Shown here: piece after piece, positions 16,766 to 25,638 of the stretch
How the letters are laid out: each line of letters opens with the position of its first letter
Position numbering within the stretch: the stretch's first letter is position 1
Assembly: GCF_021026095.1 (NCBI RefSeq)
Contig: NZ_JAJNCU010000002.1
Coordinates: 248,001 to 312,000 of the forward strand
Direction: 5' to 3'
Source of the DNA: Salinicoccus halitifaciens
GTDB taxonomy: Bacteria > Bacillota > Bacilli > Staphylococcales > Salinicoccaceae
Length of the DNA: 64,000 bases
Position numbers and translations under genes: made by a program
Notes under the pieces: model-generated
What the model saw: the letters and a program-made list of their open reading frames with translations, nothing else
Told to the model about the DNA's origin: nothing
Databases searched by the model: none

Positions 16766-17793
16766 TAGAACAAGCGTCTTTGTAGTTATTTTAATGTCAA
16801 TATAGACATAACTCATTCTAATAAATTCATGATTTCAAAAAGGATTTTAAATTTTTATTAGCATTCCATGTTTCTAAGGAAATTTCTGCTAAGAGGCTCC
16901 TTTTTTGCTATAAAATTAGGGAGTTTACTATATATTATACAAGTTATGCCTTAAAAAAATTAACAATACTAACTTAAAAAGTGTGATAACCTCTACGGAT
17001 GTATTTAATAATCTTTTTAAATCGACTGATGGTAGAGAGCTAAAGAAAGATTGATTTTAAGAAATTATACTCACAATTGCTAAGCATCTTGTTTAGGATA
17101 GAACATGACAATTCTTGATAGTGATTTAGAAAAATATTCATTTTTGAGAAGCCTCTCTACCTCGCTTAACTATTACTTATCTTACTATCCAACTTAAACT
17201 GTTGCATTCTATTTTTACATTATTATACTTCTATGGATTTTAATCGTGGTCTTTCTTCATAATTAATTATAGGTTCATATTGAGGCGCATAGGTACTTAC
17301 TTTACTTTCTATTCTTCACTGAAAATCTCTGAATGTCTTGAGGATATTTCAATCTTATATCAATTAAGATATCTTAATGATTTCAATCTTTTCAAGATTA
17401 ACAAGATAATATTGAAAATTATATTTAATATTTATATGTGAAATAAGAGAGAAATTACAGGATGGCGTGATTGCTTCTAGCATTCGGGATTAAAAGAGTT
17501 ATTGAATTACTGTAAGAGTCATTTAAATCAAAGGATTTAAGGATGTCTGTGCCATAGCTAGCAGACGAGTTAAATAATAAAGAAACCTTTTACGTATTGA
17601 TTATAGATTGATTCTGAGGTCGAAGAAAATCTTGTAGTAGCTGAATTATTATATATATTTATATAAATGAAATCTGTTATTACAAATCACGCTCCAAGTA
17701 ATATGAAGACTTCTCATTTGATCCAATAGATTTTTATACATTAGCATAATAAGTAAGTTTTAATTTTAAAATTATATAAAGGATTAGATAGAA
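16766..17793. other. gene-free AT-rich spacer, probably decayed sequence
   Basis: This is about 1 kb between hamB and hsdM with no convincing coding frame on either strand. Every frame is broken at short intervals. One 30-codon frame begins ATGACAATTCTTGATAGT (about 17105) behind a weak AGGA; I do not call it. No clear inverted repeat pair, tRNA or transposase remnant was found. It looks like eroded genes within the island. Confidence 0.6.
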
Positions 17794-19806
17794 ATGATGA
17801 ATTTCCAAGATAAAGTAAACTTTTTATGGACTATAGCTGAAATACTAAGAGGTCCATATAAACCAGAAGACTACGGTAAGGTGATTCTGCCAATGGCAGT
17901 ATTGCGTCGGTTTGACAATGTTCTAGAAGATACAAAAGAGGAAGTTCTGGAAAGCTATCAGAAATTCAAGAACTTGCCTGAAGAAGCTCGAGACGAAATA
18001 CTAAATAGAACATCAAAGCAACGTTTCAATAATACGAGCAACTATGACTTTCAGAAACTCTTGAATGATTCTGATAATATTGCAGAAAACTTCCGAGATT
18101 ATATCAATGGCTTTTCAAAAACAGCAAGAGAGATCATCGAGTACTTTGATTTTGATAAGCATATTGAAAAGATGGATCGTAATGGCCTTTTGTATTTGAC
18201 CGTAAAACGATTTGCAGAGGTTGATTTACATCCTGATAAAGTTACCAATCTTGAAATGGGTTATATTTTTGAAGAATTGATTCGTCGATATTCTGAACAC
18301 GCTGAAGCCGGGGACCACTATACACCAAGGGAAGTCGTTAGATTGATGGTGGGTCTTATGTTCAATGAGGATGATGAGATTTTGACGAGGCCTGGTATTA
18401 CCCAGACTCTTTATGATGGATGTGCGGGCACAGGGGGCATGGGTTCTATTGCACAGGAATATATGCAGGAAATGAATCCATCAGCAGAGTTGGAATTTTT
18501 TGCTCAAGAGTTTAATGAAGAGTCATTTGCGATGTGTAAGGCAGATATATTAATCAAAGGACAAAATGCACAGAACATTCGTTTTGGTAATACGTTAACA
18601 AGAGATGCTTTTCCGACGCAAAAATTTGATTATCTGATTTCAAATCCACCATATGGAGTCGAGTGGAAGCCTGCTGAGAAAGTTGTGAGGGAAGAACATG
18701 AGGATTTAGGAATGAATGGACGTTTCGGTGCTGGGTTGCCGCGGATTGGTGACGGCCAACTTCTATTCTTGCAGCATCTCGTATCGAAAATGAAGCCTGT
18801 AAGCGAGGATAATCCCCAAGGATCTCGTATGGCAATTATCATGAATGGCTCGCCACTATTCACAGGAGATGCTGGCAGTGGAGAAAGTGAGATACGCCGC
18901 TATGTAATTGAAAATGACCTGGTAGAAGGTATTATTGCAATGCCTAAAGACCTTTTCTACAACACTGGCATATCTACATATGTTTGGATTCTCACCAATA
19001 ATAAAACCAAATGGCGCAAAGGAAAAATTCAGCTTGTTAATGCGGTTGAATACTACGAGAAGATGCGCAAAAGCTTAGGAGAAAAGCGTAACCAGATTTC
19101 TCAGTATCAAATCGATGAAATCATCCGTATATATGGAGAGTTTAAAGAGCAGGATAATGTGAAGATTTTTGATAACGAAGATTTTGGCTATCAAAAGATT
19201 GTTGTAGAGCGACCGCTGAAGCTTAACTTTATAGTAAACGATGAACGCATCGAGCGTCTCTACGAACAGAAGGCATTCCAGAACCTGGCAAAATCAAAGA
19301 AAAAAGGTGAAGTGGGTATTAAAGAACAAGAAGCCGGGGAAGAAATACAAAATACTATCATTAAAGTATTACAGCAGTTGAAAGAAGATAGGCTATATAA
19401 GAACCGAGAAATATTCACCGAAAAATTGAAAACTGCATTTGTAGAGGCTGGCATTGATATGAAAGCTTCATTATTAAAGGCGCTTCTCGCAGCACTTTCT
19501 GAGAAAGACGAGACGGCTGATGTCTGTGTGAAAAATAAAAAAGGGGATGTGGAAGCAGATCTTGATTTGCGTGACACAGAGAATGTCCCCCTCAAAGAGG
19601 ACATTCGTGCTTATTTTGAACGTGAAGTGTTGCCACATGTACCAGATGCATGGATAGATGAAGAGAAAACAAAAATCGGCTATGAAATACCATTTACTAG
19701 ACACTTCTATCAGTACCAGGAACTTCGTTCTTCCAGTGAAATCAAAGAGGAAATACAGGAGCTAGAAATGAGTATTTTAGATAAGTTGAAGAAGGTGATG
19801 ATGTGA
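17794..19806 (+). CDS. hsdM: type I restriction-modification methyltransferase subunit HsdM
   Basis: N6-adenine methyltransferase subunit of a type I restriction complex (2 HsdM:1 HsdS:2 HsdR). The protein has 670 residues. An N-terminal helical HsdM_N domain is followed by motif I DGCAGTGGM (208-216) and motif IV NPPY (284-287, in LISNPPYGVEW). A charged C-terminal extension lies beyond about 500. ATG at 17794 follows AAAGGA, with a second ATG directly after. Its end overlaps hsdS by 4 bp (GTGA), so the two are coupled. Confidence 0.95.
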   Translation: MMNFQDKVNFLWTIAEILRGPYKPEDYGKVILPMAVLRRFDNVLEDTKEEVLESYQKFKNLPEEARDEILNRTSKQRFNNTSNYDFQKLLNDSDNIAENFRDYINGFSKTAREIIEYFDFDKHIEKMDRNGLLYLTVKRFAEVDLHPDKVTNLEMGYIFEELIRRYSEHAEAGDHYTPREVVRLMVGLMFNEDDEILTRPGITQTLYDGCAGTGGMGSIAQEYMQEMNPSAELEFFAQEFNEESFAMCKADILIKGQNAQNIRFGNTLTRDAFPTQKFDYLISNPPYGVEWKPAEKVVREEHEDLGMNGRFGAGLPRIGDGQLLFLQHLVSKMKPVSEDNPQGSRMAIIMNGSPLFTGDAGSGESEIRRYVIENDLVEGIIAMPKDLFYNTGISTYVWILTNNKTKWRKGKIQLVNAVEYYEKMRKSLGEKRNQISQYQIDEIIRIYGEFKEQDNVKIFDNEDFGYQKIVVERPLKLNFIVNDERIERLYEQKAFQNLAKSKKKGEVGIKEQEAGEEIQNTIIKVLQQLKEDRLYKNREIFTEKLKTAFVEAGIDMKASLLKALLAALSEKDETADVCVKNKKGDVEADLDLRDTENVPLKEDIRAYFEREVLPHVPDAWIDEEKTKIGYEIPFTRHFYQYQELRSSSEIKEEIQELEMSILDKLKKVMM

Positions 19807-21092
19807 GAACTGAGAAAAAATATAGTAATTCTAATTGGAAGCGTTTAAAAATAGCTTGGTTATTTGAAGATATATCAAGTGGAACTACTCCTAGTTCTAC
19901 GAATGAGGAATATTATAGAGATGGAGAAATCCCGTGGGTAAATACAGGAGATTTAACCGATGGGAAGTTATTTAGTGTAAGTAAAAAAATATCTAGAAAA
20001 GCAATTGCTGATTATCCTACTTTAAAAGTACACTCTAAAAATTCTTTAATTGTTGCTCTTTATGGAGCAACAATTGGAAAATTAGCTATTACTCAATTTG
20101 ATGTGACAACAAATCAAGCTTGCTGCGTACTTAATAAACCAAAAAATGTTGATATTAATTTTGTATTCTATTGGTTTCTTGCCAACCGAGAGGGGATTAT
20201 TCAGAGAGCTGTAGGAGGAGGACAAAAGAATATAAGTCAAGGGATCATTCGATCCTTGCGAATGGATGTACCAAATGCACCGTTGCAAAATAAAATAATA
20301 AGTTTCCTCGACCAAAAAACTTCAGAAATCGACGCTTTGATTACAGATAAAGAAAAACTTATTAGACTCCTCGAAGAAAAACGGCAAGCAATCATTACAG
20401 AAGCCGTTACAAAAGGCCTTGATCCGGACGTTAAAATGAAAGACTCCGGTGTGGAATGGATTGGTGAGATTCCGGAGCATTGGAAAATGAGAAAAGCAAA
20501 ATACATTTTCAAACAAATAAATGAAAAAAATTATCCAGAAGAGAAACTTCTTTCTGTATTAAAAGGGAAAGGACTGTTACTCAGAAGTGAGTTAGAATTT
20601 AAAGCGGTCATGGCATTTAAAGGACTAGAAAACTTTAAATTGGTAAGAGAGGGCGATTTTGTTATCCATTTAAGAAGTTTTCAAAGTGGCTTTGAAATGT
20701 CTTCATTACAAGGGATTGTGAGCCCTGCGTATACTGTTTTTCGTGCTTCTATAGAATTAGATAACAATTATTTTAAGTATGTATTCTACTCACAGTATTT
20801 TATTGACTATATTGGTTCGACTACACAAAGTTTAAGAGATGGCAAACCTATAGCTTATGACGATTTTTCTTCATCATATTTAATGTTTCCTCCCGAAAAA
20901 GAGCAGAAGGAAATATCGGATTATTTAGCGAGTCTCTGTAAGGAGATGGATAAAGCAAAAGAATTAATACAAAAACAACTCTTAAAGCTCAAAGAATACC
21001 GACAAGCCCTTATTTATGAAGCCGTCACAGGAAAAATTGATGTTCAGGAGATGCTGAAAGAAACAGAGCAGGAGGAGGTATCGTCGTCGTGA
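19803..21092 (+). CDS. hsdS: type I restriction specificity subunit HsdS
   Basis: DNA-recognition subunit that sets the target sequence. The 429 residues contain two target-recognition domains (about 10-150 and 225-370). These are separated and followed by helical spacers, FLDQKTSEIDALITDKEKLI and KEMDKAKELIQKQLLKLKEY, each ending in RQA-I-EAVT. The repeated GVEWIGEIPEHW at the second domain is typical of HsdS. The GTG start overlaps the hsdM stop. The target sequence cannot be predicted by eye. Confidence 0.94.
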   Translation: MRTEKKYSNSNWKRLKIAWLFEDISSGTTPSSTNEEYYRDGEIPWVNTGDLTDGKLFSVSKKISRKAIADYPTLKVHSKNSLIVALYGATIGKLAITQFDVTTNQACCVLNKPKNVDINFVFYWFLANREGIIQRAVGGGQKNISQGIIRSLRMDVPNAPLQNKIISFLDQKTSEIDALITDKEKLIRLLEEKRQAIITEAVTKGLDPDVKMKDSGVEWIGEIPEHWKMRKAKYIFKQINEKNYPEEKLLSVLKGKGLLLRSELEFKAVMAFKGLENFKLVREGDFVIHLRSFQSGFEMSSLQGIVSPAYTVFRASIELDNNYFKYVFYSQYFIDYIGSTTQSLRDGKPIAYDDFSSSYLMFPPEKEQKEISDYLASLCKEMDKAKELIQKQLLKLKEYRQALIYEAVTGKIDVQEMLKETEQEEVSSS

Positions 21093-24082
21093 GTATCGAC
21101 AAGAGTGAAACAGGCTTTGAAGAGAATATAGAACGTGCGTTAATGGCATCCGGGTTTCAACAGCGCACCCTGAAGGGACCTGCACTTGCCAAGTTCCAAA
21201 AGTGGGCCATCGATCAGGAAGTCCTCTTCACATTTTTGGAAGCGACACAACCAAAGGCTTTGGAAAGGTTACAGAAAGTCTACAAAGACGACTACGAGTC
21301 CAAGATAATAGAACGTCTTGACAAAGAATTAAAGCGCCGTGGTATCATAGATTGCCTGCGCCATGGTATCAAAGATTATGGGGCCACACTCAAACTCGCC
21401 TATAATAAACCACCGACGGAGATGAACCAGACACTCGTTGAAAACTATGAAAATAATATTTTTACGGTGAGCCGGCAGGTGTATTATAGTAAGTCAAATC
21501 GGAACTCCATCGATATGATGATTTCTTTGAATGGGCTGCCACTGATTGTGATGGAGTTAAAAAACCAGCTGACCAACCAAACTGTGGAGCATTCCATCAG
21601 GCAGTTCAAAAAAGACCGGGATCCTAGAGAACCATTGTTTCGATTCAAGGAACGCGCGGCTGTTTTCTTTGCGGTGGATACCGATGAAGTATATATGACA
21701 ACCCAACTTAATGGAGACAATACATTCTTCCTGCCGTTTAATAAAGGGAATAATGGTGGAAAAGGGAATCCACCTGTAGAAGAAGATTATCGCACATCCT
21801 ATCTCTGGCAGGAAGTGCTGCAGCCGGATAGTCTTCTCGATATCCTATTTCGATTTTTATATGTCGAAAAAAAGAGTATACGGGACAGTAATGGAGACAT
21901 TATTGATGAAAAAGAAGTGGTCATCTTCCCAAGATATCATCAATTGGATGCCGTGCGTAAGATTGAAGCCGACGTAAAAGTGCACCAGGCAGGAAGAAAC
22001 TACTTGATTCAGCATTCTGCTGGCAGCGGGAAAACCAACAGTATTTCTTGGTTATCTCATCGTCTGGCAAAAACCCATGATGATGACGATAATCCTGTCT
22101 TTGACAGTATCATCGTCATCACAGACAGACGGGTACTCGATAAACAGCTCCAGAATGCGATTTATCAACTGGAGCACAAGGCCGGCATGGTAGAAAAGAT
22201 AGATGAGGATTCAGACCAACTGGCGAAAGCCATCCGCAATAAGACAAAAATCATCGTGACAACCCTCCAAAAGTTTCCTTTTATCCTGGATAAAGTAGGG
22301 GAGTTCAACCGAGGCACATACGGCATCATCATAGATGAGGCGCACAGTTCGCAAGGTGGAAAAGCCTCCTCCGCTATGACAGCCCTGCTTTCCAACAAAA
22401 CCTTGGAAGAAGCATACGAACAAAGCGCAATGGAGGAGGAAGCAGCAACAGATGCAGAGGAACGGATGATTGAAGCTATTGCGAAAAGCGGTGATCAGTC
22501 TAATATTTCCTTCTTCGCGTTCACTGCGACTCCCAAGCCGAAAACTGTGGAACGATTTGGTACTCAAAGACCGAATGGGACTTTCGAACCATTTCATCTC
22601 TATTCTATGCGACAGGCCATTGAAGAGGGATTCATTCATGATGTTCTGAGGAATTATGTAACGTATAAAACATTCTATAAGATTGAAAAGAGCATCTCAG
22701 AGGACCCGGAAGTGGCTAAAGGCAAAGCGAGCAAGCAGATAGCGCGTTTTGTGTCTCTCCATCCCCACAACATTGCCCAAAAAGCGGAAGTTATGGTTGA
22801 ACACTTTAGAAACGTTACCCGCCATAAGATTAACGGTCGTGCAAAATCGATGGTAGTCACAAGCAGTCGACTCCACGCTGTGCGTTATAAACTCGCCTTT
22901 GATAAGTATTTGAAAACCAAAGGATACACGGATCTTCAGACACTTGTAGCATTCTCCGGTACTGTAGAAGATTTTGGAGAGTCCTATACTGAGGCGGATA
23001 TGAATAAGATCAGTGAAAACGAATTGCCAGATAAGTTTCATTCAGATGACTATCAAGTACTGATTGTGGCAGAAAAATACCAGACAGGGTTTGATGAACC
23101 ATTATTGCATACAATGTACGTTGATAAACCTTTGGATGGTATTAAAGCTGTACAAACTCTATCTCGTCTAAACCGGACATGTCGCGGAAAAGATGATACG
23201 TTTGTATTGGATTTCGTGAATAATCCGGAAACCATTCAAGCAGCTTTCCAGACCTATTATGAAGTGACAGGGCTTGGGGAAGCGACAGATCCGAACATCC
23301 TCTACGATTTGCAGAACGAACTGGATGCGATGCAGGTATATACAAACGAAGAAGTGGATACCATAGCCAACTTGGAATATAGTGAGCAGTCTGCAAAAAG
23401 TGCCCATTTCCAAGGAAAGCTAAATGCCACCTTGGATCCTGGGGTAGAGCGATACAAACAAGAGCTGGAAGATGAGGCGCAGGAACTCTTTAAAGCAGCA
23501 GCTGTAAAATTTGTCAGGACTTATGCATTTATTCTTCAGATTGGTCCATTCTCAGATTTGGATCTGCACAAGCGGTTCATTTACCTCAGTTCATTGCTGA
23601 AAAAGCTGCCAAAGAAATCAGGGGATCCTGTTTATATCTCTGATGATGTGGCCTTGGAATACTACCGTAATGAAAAAGCATTTGACGGCAGCATCTCTCT
23701 GGATTCTACGGGTGGTGAGAATCTCTATCCCACCCAGCATGGAGGAGCCGGCAGAGTGGAAGAAGAAAAAGAACGCCTATCTTCTATTATAGACCGTTTA
23801 AATGAGCGCTTTGGGACAGATTTTACAGAAGCGGATAAACTATCAAGAGATCAAATCATTGAAGATATGAAAGCCGACGAAGAACTCGTACAAAAAGCTC
23901 AGAGTAACACGAAAGACAACTTTAAATTCAGTTTCCAGCGCGTTTTTATGGATTTTGTAATCAATCGGATGCAAAGCAACGAGACCTTCTTTATGAAAAT
24001 ATTGGAGAATCCAGATTTCAAAAATTACTTGATGGAAGATGTGCTGGATGAAGTGTATACAGATTTAAGGAAGGCAGACTGA
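21089..24082 (+). CDS. hsdR: type I restriction endonuclease subunit HsdR
   Basis: ATP-dependent translocase and nuclease subunit. The protein has 997 residues. The N-terminal PD-(D/E)xK nuclease shows D142 and E156-x-K158 (LIVMELKNQ). The helicase motor has AGSGKT at 311-316 and DEAH at 416-419. A C-terminal helical region binds the methyltransferase core. The GTG start at 21089 overlaps the hsdS stop. No frameshift is seen, so all three subunits look functional. Confidence 0.95.
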   Translation: MSIDKSETGFEENIERALMASGFQQRTLKGPALAKFQKWAIDQEVLFTFLEATQPKALERLQKVYKDDYESKIIERLDKELKRRGIIDCLRHGIKDYGATLKLAYNKPPTEMNQTLVENYENNIFTVSRQVYYSKSNRNSIDMMISLNGLPLIVMELKNQLTNQTVEHSIRQFKKDRDPREPLFRFKERAAVFFAVDTDEVYMTTQLNGDNTFFLPFNKGNNGGKGNPPVEEDYRTSYLWQEVLQPDSLLDILFRFLYVEKKSIRDSNGDIIDEKEVVIFPRYHQLDAVRKIEADVKVHQAGRNYLIQHSAGSGKTNSISWLSHRLAKTHDDDDNPVFDSIIVITDRRVLDKQLQNAIYQLEHKAGMVEKIDEDSDQLAKAIRNKTKIIVTTLQKFPFILDKVGEFNRGTYGIIIDEAHSSQGGKASSAMTALLSNKTLEEAYEQSAMEEEAATDAEERMIEAIAKSGDQSNISFFAFTATPKPKTVERFGTQRPNGTFEPFHLYSMRQAIEEGFIHDVLRNYVTYKTFYKIEKSISEDPEVAKGKASKQIARFVSLHPHNIAQKAEVMVEHFRNVTRHKINGRAKSMVVTSSRLHAVRYKLAFDKYLKTKGYTDLQTLVAFSGTVEDFGESYTEADMNKISENELPDKFHSDDYQVLIVAEKYQTGFDEPLLHTMYVDKPLDGIKAVQTLSRLNRTCRGKDDTFVLDFVNNPETIQAAFQTYYEVTGLGEATDPNILYDLQNELDAMQVYTNEEVDTIANLEYSEQSAKSAHFQGKLNATLDPGVERYKQELEDEAQELFKAAAVKFVRTYAFILQIGPFSDLDLHKRFIYLSSLLKKLPKKSGDPVYISDDVALEYYRNEKAFDGSISLDSTGGENLYPTQHGGAGRVEEEKERLSSIIDRLNERFGTDFTEADKLSRDQIIEDMKADEELVQKAQSNTKDNFKFSFQRVFMDFVINRMQSNETFFMKILENPDFKNYLMEDVLDEVYTDLRKAD

Positions 24083-24120
24083 TATTTCTTCTTTAATAGC
24101 AAACAGAAGGCGGTTAAATT

Positions 24121-24158
24121 AATAAAGAGGCTGGCAATGTCCCAGCCTCTTTATCATT
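24121..24158 (+). terminator. terminator after hsdR
   Basis: Stem TAAAGAGGCTGG/CCAGCCTCTTTA with a short loop. The T-run is weak (TTATCATTT), so termination strength is uncertain. Confidence 0.65.
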
Positions 24159-24297
24159 TCATAAAAAGTATCATCTATGATTTATATTATATAAATCAAA
24201 CTCATGCCTTATGCTCAAGCTATCCATATGACTGAACTTATTTAAATCGATAATATAAACTATGACTTTGCTATCATTTTTAAAGTAAATGAAATCG

Positions 24298-25638
24298 TTA
24301 TATTATTGTAATCTTTAATTTTGCTTCTTCATGAAGCATGACCTCTTCAAACGTATTAAAGTCGCTTTCCTGGCTTGGGATGCCGAGACCATATTTAATC
24401 ACTTTAACATTCGGATCTCTTACACTTGTTTCTTCAACACCACTTAATAGCGTTAATGTCTTTTCACCTTTTTTATTCAAGCTTTTCTGCAAAGGATAGA
24501 TAAAGTATCCTTCAGCGGCTTCAAAGCGGTGTAAGTAGGCAACCAACTGCAAATAATCACGACCCCGTATATTATTAATCGGTTTATACTTGGCATCTGC
24601 AATTTTCCGATTGATACCGCTTCTACTTATAAAATCAGGGTAGATTAATCCATTAGCATCATTGAATAAGTAATGTCGACCAATGCCTTTGGTATTCTGC
24701 GGGTGTATATAGTGGTCTCCAATCAGGGTGTTGATATATTCCTCGAACAACCAGGCGCCATCAAAGAGGATTCCAAATACTTCATTGTTTGAATCTTTTT
24801 TAAAATAATTGGATTCTGCCCTCAATATCGCAATACATAATCTCTGTAATGCCTGATATTCAAAAAAGTACCCATGTCTAACTGGTTTACGAATATTTTG
24901 GTGAATTACCTTTGCTGCATGAATGGAGTTAAATTCCAACGAATTTTCTTCTATGATATGAACATTTTCTTTTGTAACATCATTCATGTAGAGCACTTTT
25001 CGCAGATCTTTTCTCCTCTTTATATACTCGATCGTATACCTGATCAAATGAATGACATGATTTTCATAACTGAATTCACGGGTATTATAAGCCACTTTGC
25101 CGAGAAAAGGGACATTCTCTTTCAACTGTCTTTTGAAATCAATGACGCCTTTCACGTTTGCTTCATTATGATGACGAACTTTATATTCCTTATACAGCCC
25201 TTTTTTCATGGCATTATTCAGGAATTTAGGGAAGAGGGGGATCAACAGCTCCAGAAAATCACTCTGGTGCTCCATATTCACTTCAGTGTTGATCACGTTC
25301 ATATTCAACACTTTTTTCAACAAGTAATAGAAGAAATAGTCATTGCCTTCATCAAACCTTGAACCTATAAACAATCTTTCATTTTTATAACCAATCACTC
25401 CCATGACATTTGTTGTCCTGATTTCATCAGTATTTGCCATCATCACAAAATGTGAAGCATCCAGATCATCGGCCTCACTCACTTTGGGCGGAAACAAAAA
25501 TAAGCTCGAGCTCTCCAAATCCTCAATATTTTTATTTGCGATTTTATTAAGAAAATCCTCACTGATGGTCACATCACGGGTCCTGGTTACTGTATTATCT
25601 TTAGTTTTCATAGTCATTCTCAGAAAGGCTCCCGTCAT
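24298..25638 (-). CDS. mcrC: McrC-like nuclease subunit of a modification-dependent restriction system
   Basis: Endonuclease partner of McrB. The protein has up to 446 residues. A C-terminal PD-(D/E)xK site is visible: LFEEYI (E299/E300), IYPDF (D335) and ADAKYK (D348, K350). The frame overlaps the end of mcrB by 38 bp from the ATG at 25638. An internal ATG (MKTKDN, about 27 bp downstream) is possible, and neither has a strong ribosome site, suggesting coupling to mcrB. It is convergent with hsdR. Confidence 0.88.
   Translation of the reverse strand: MTGAFLRMTMKTKDNTVTRTRDVTISEDFLNKIANKNIEDLESSSLFLFPPKVSEADDLDASHFVMMANTDEIRTTNVMGVIGYKNERLFIGSRFDEGNDYFFYYLLKKVLNMNVINTEVNMEHQSDFLELLIPLFPKFLNNAMKKGLYKEYKVRHHNEANVKGVIDFKRQLKENVPFLGKVAYNTREFSYENHVIHLIRYTIEYIKRRKDLRKVLYMNDVTKENVHIIEENSLEFNSIHAAKVIHQNIRKPVRHGYFFEYQALQRLCIAILRAESNYFKKDSNNEVFGILFDGAWLFEEYINTLIGDHYIHPQNTKGIGRHYLFNDANGLIYPDFISRSGINRKIADAKYKPINNIRGRDYLQLVAYLHRFEAAEGYFIYPLQKSLNKKGEKTLTLLSGVEETSVRDPNVKVIKYGLGIPSQESDFNTFEEVMLHEEAKLKITII

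Noticed and set aside
17105-17200. Thirty-codon frame in the island spacer
   Set aside because: Only a weak AGGA lies upstream and the composition is like the surrounding decayed sequence.
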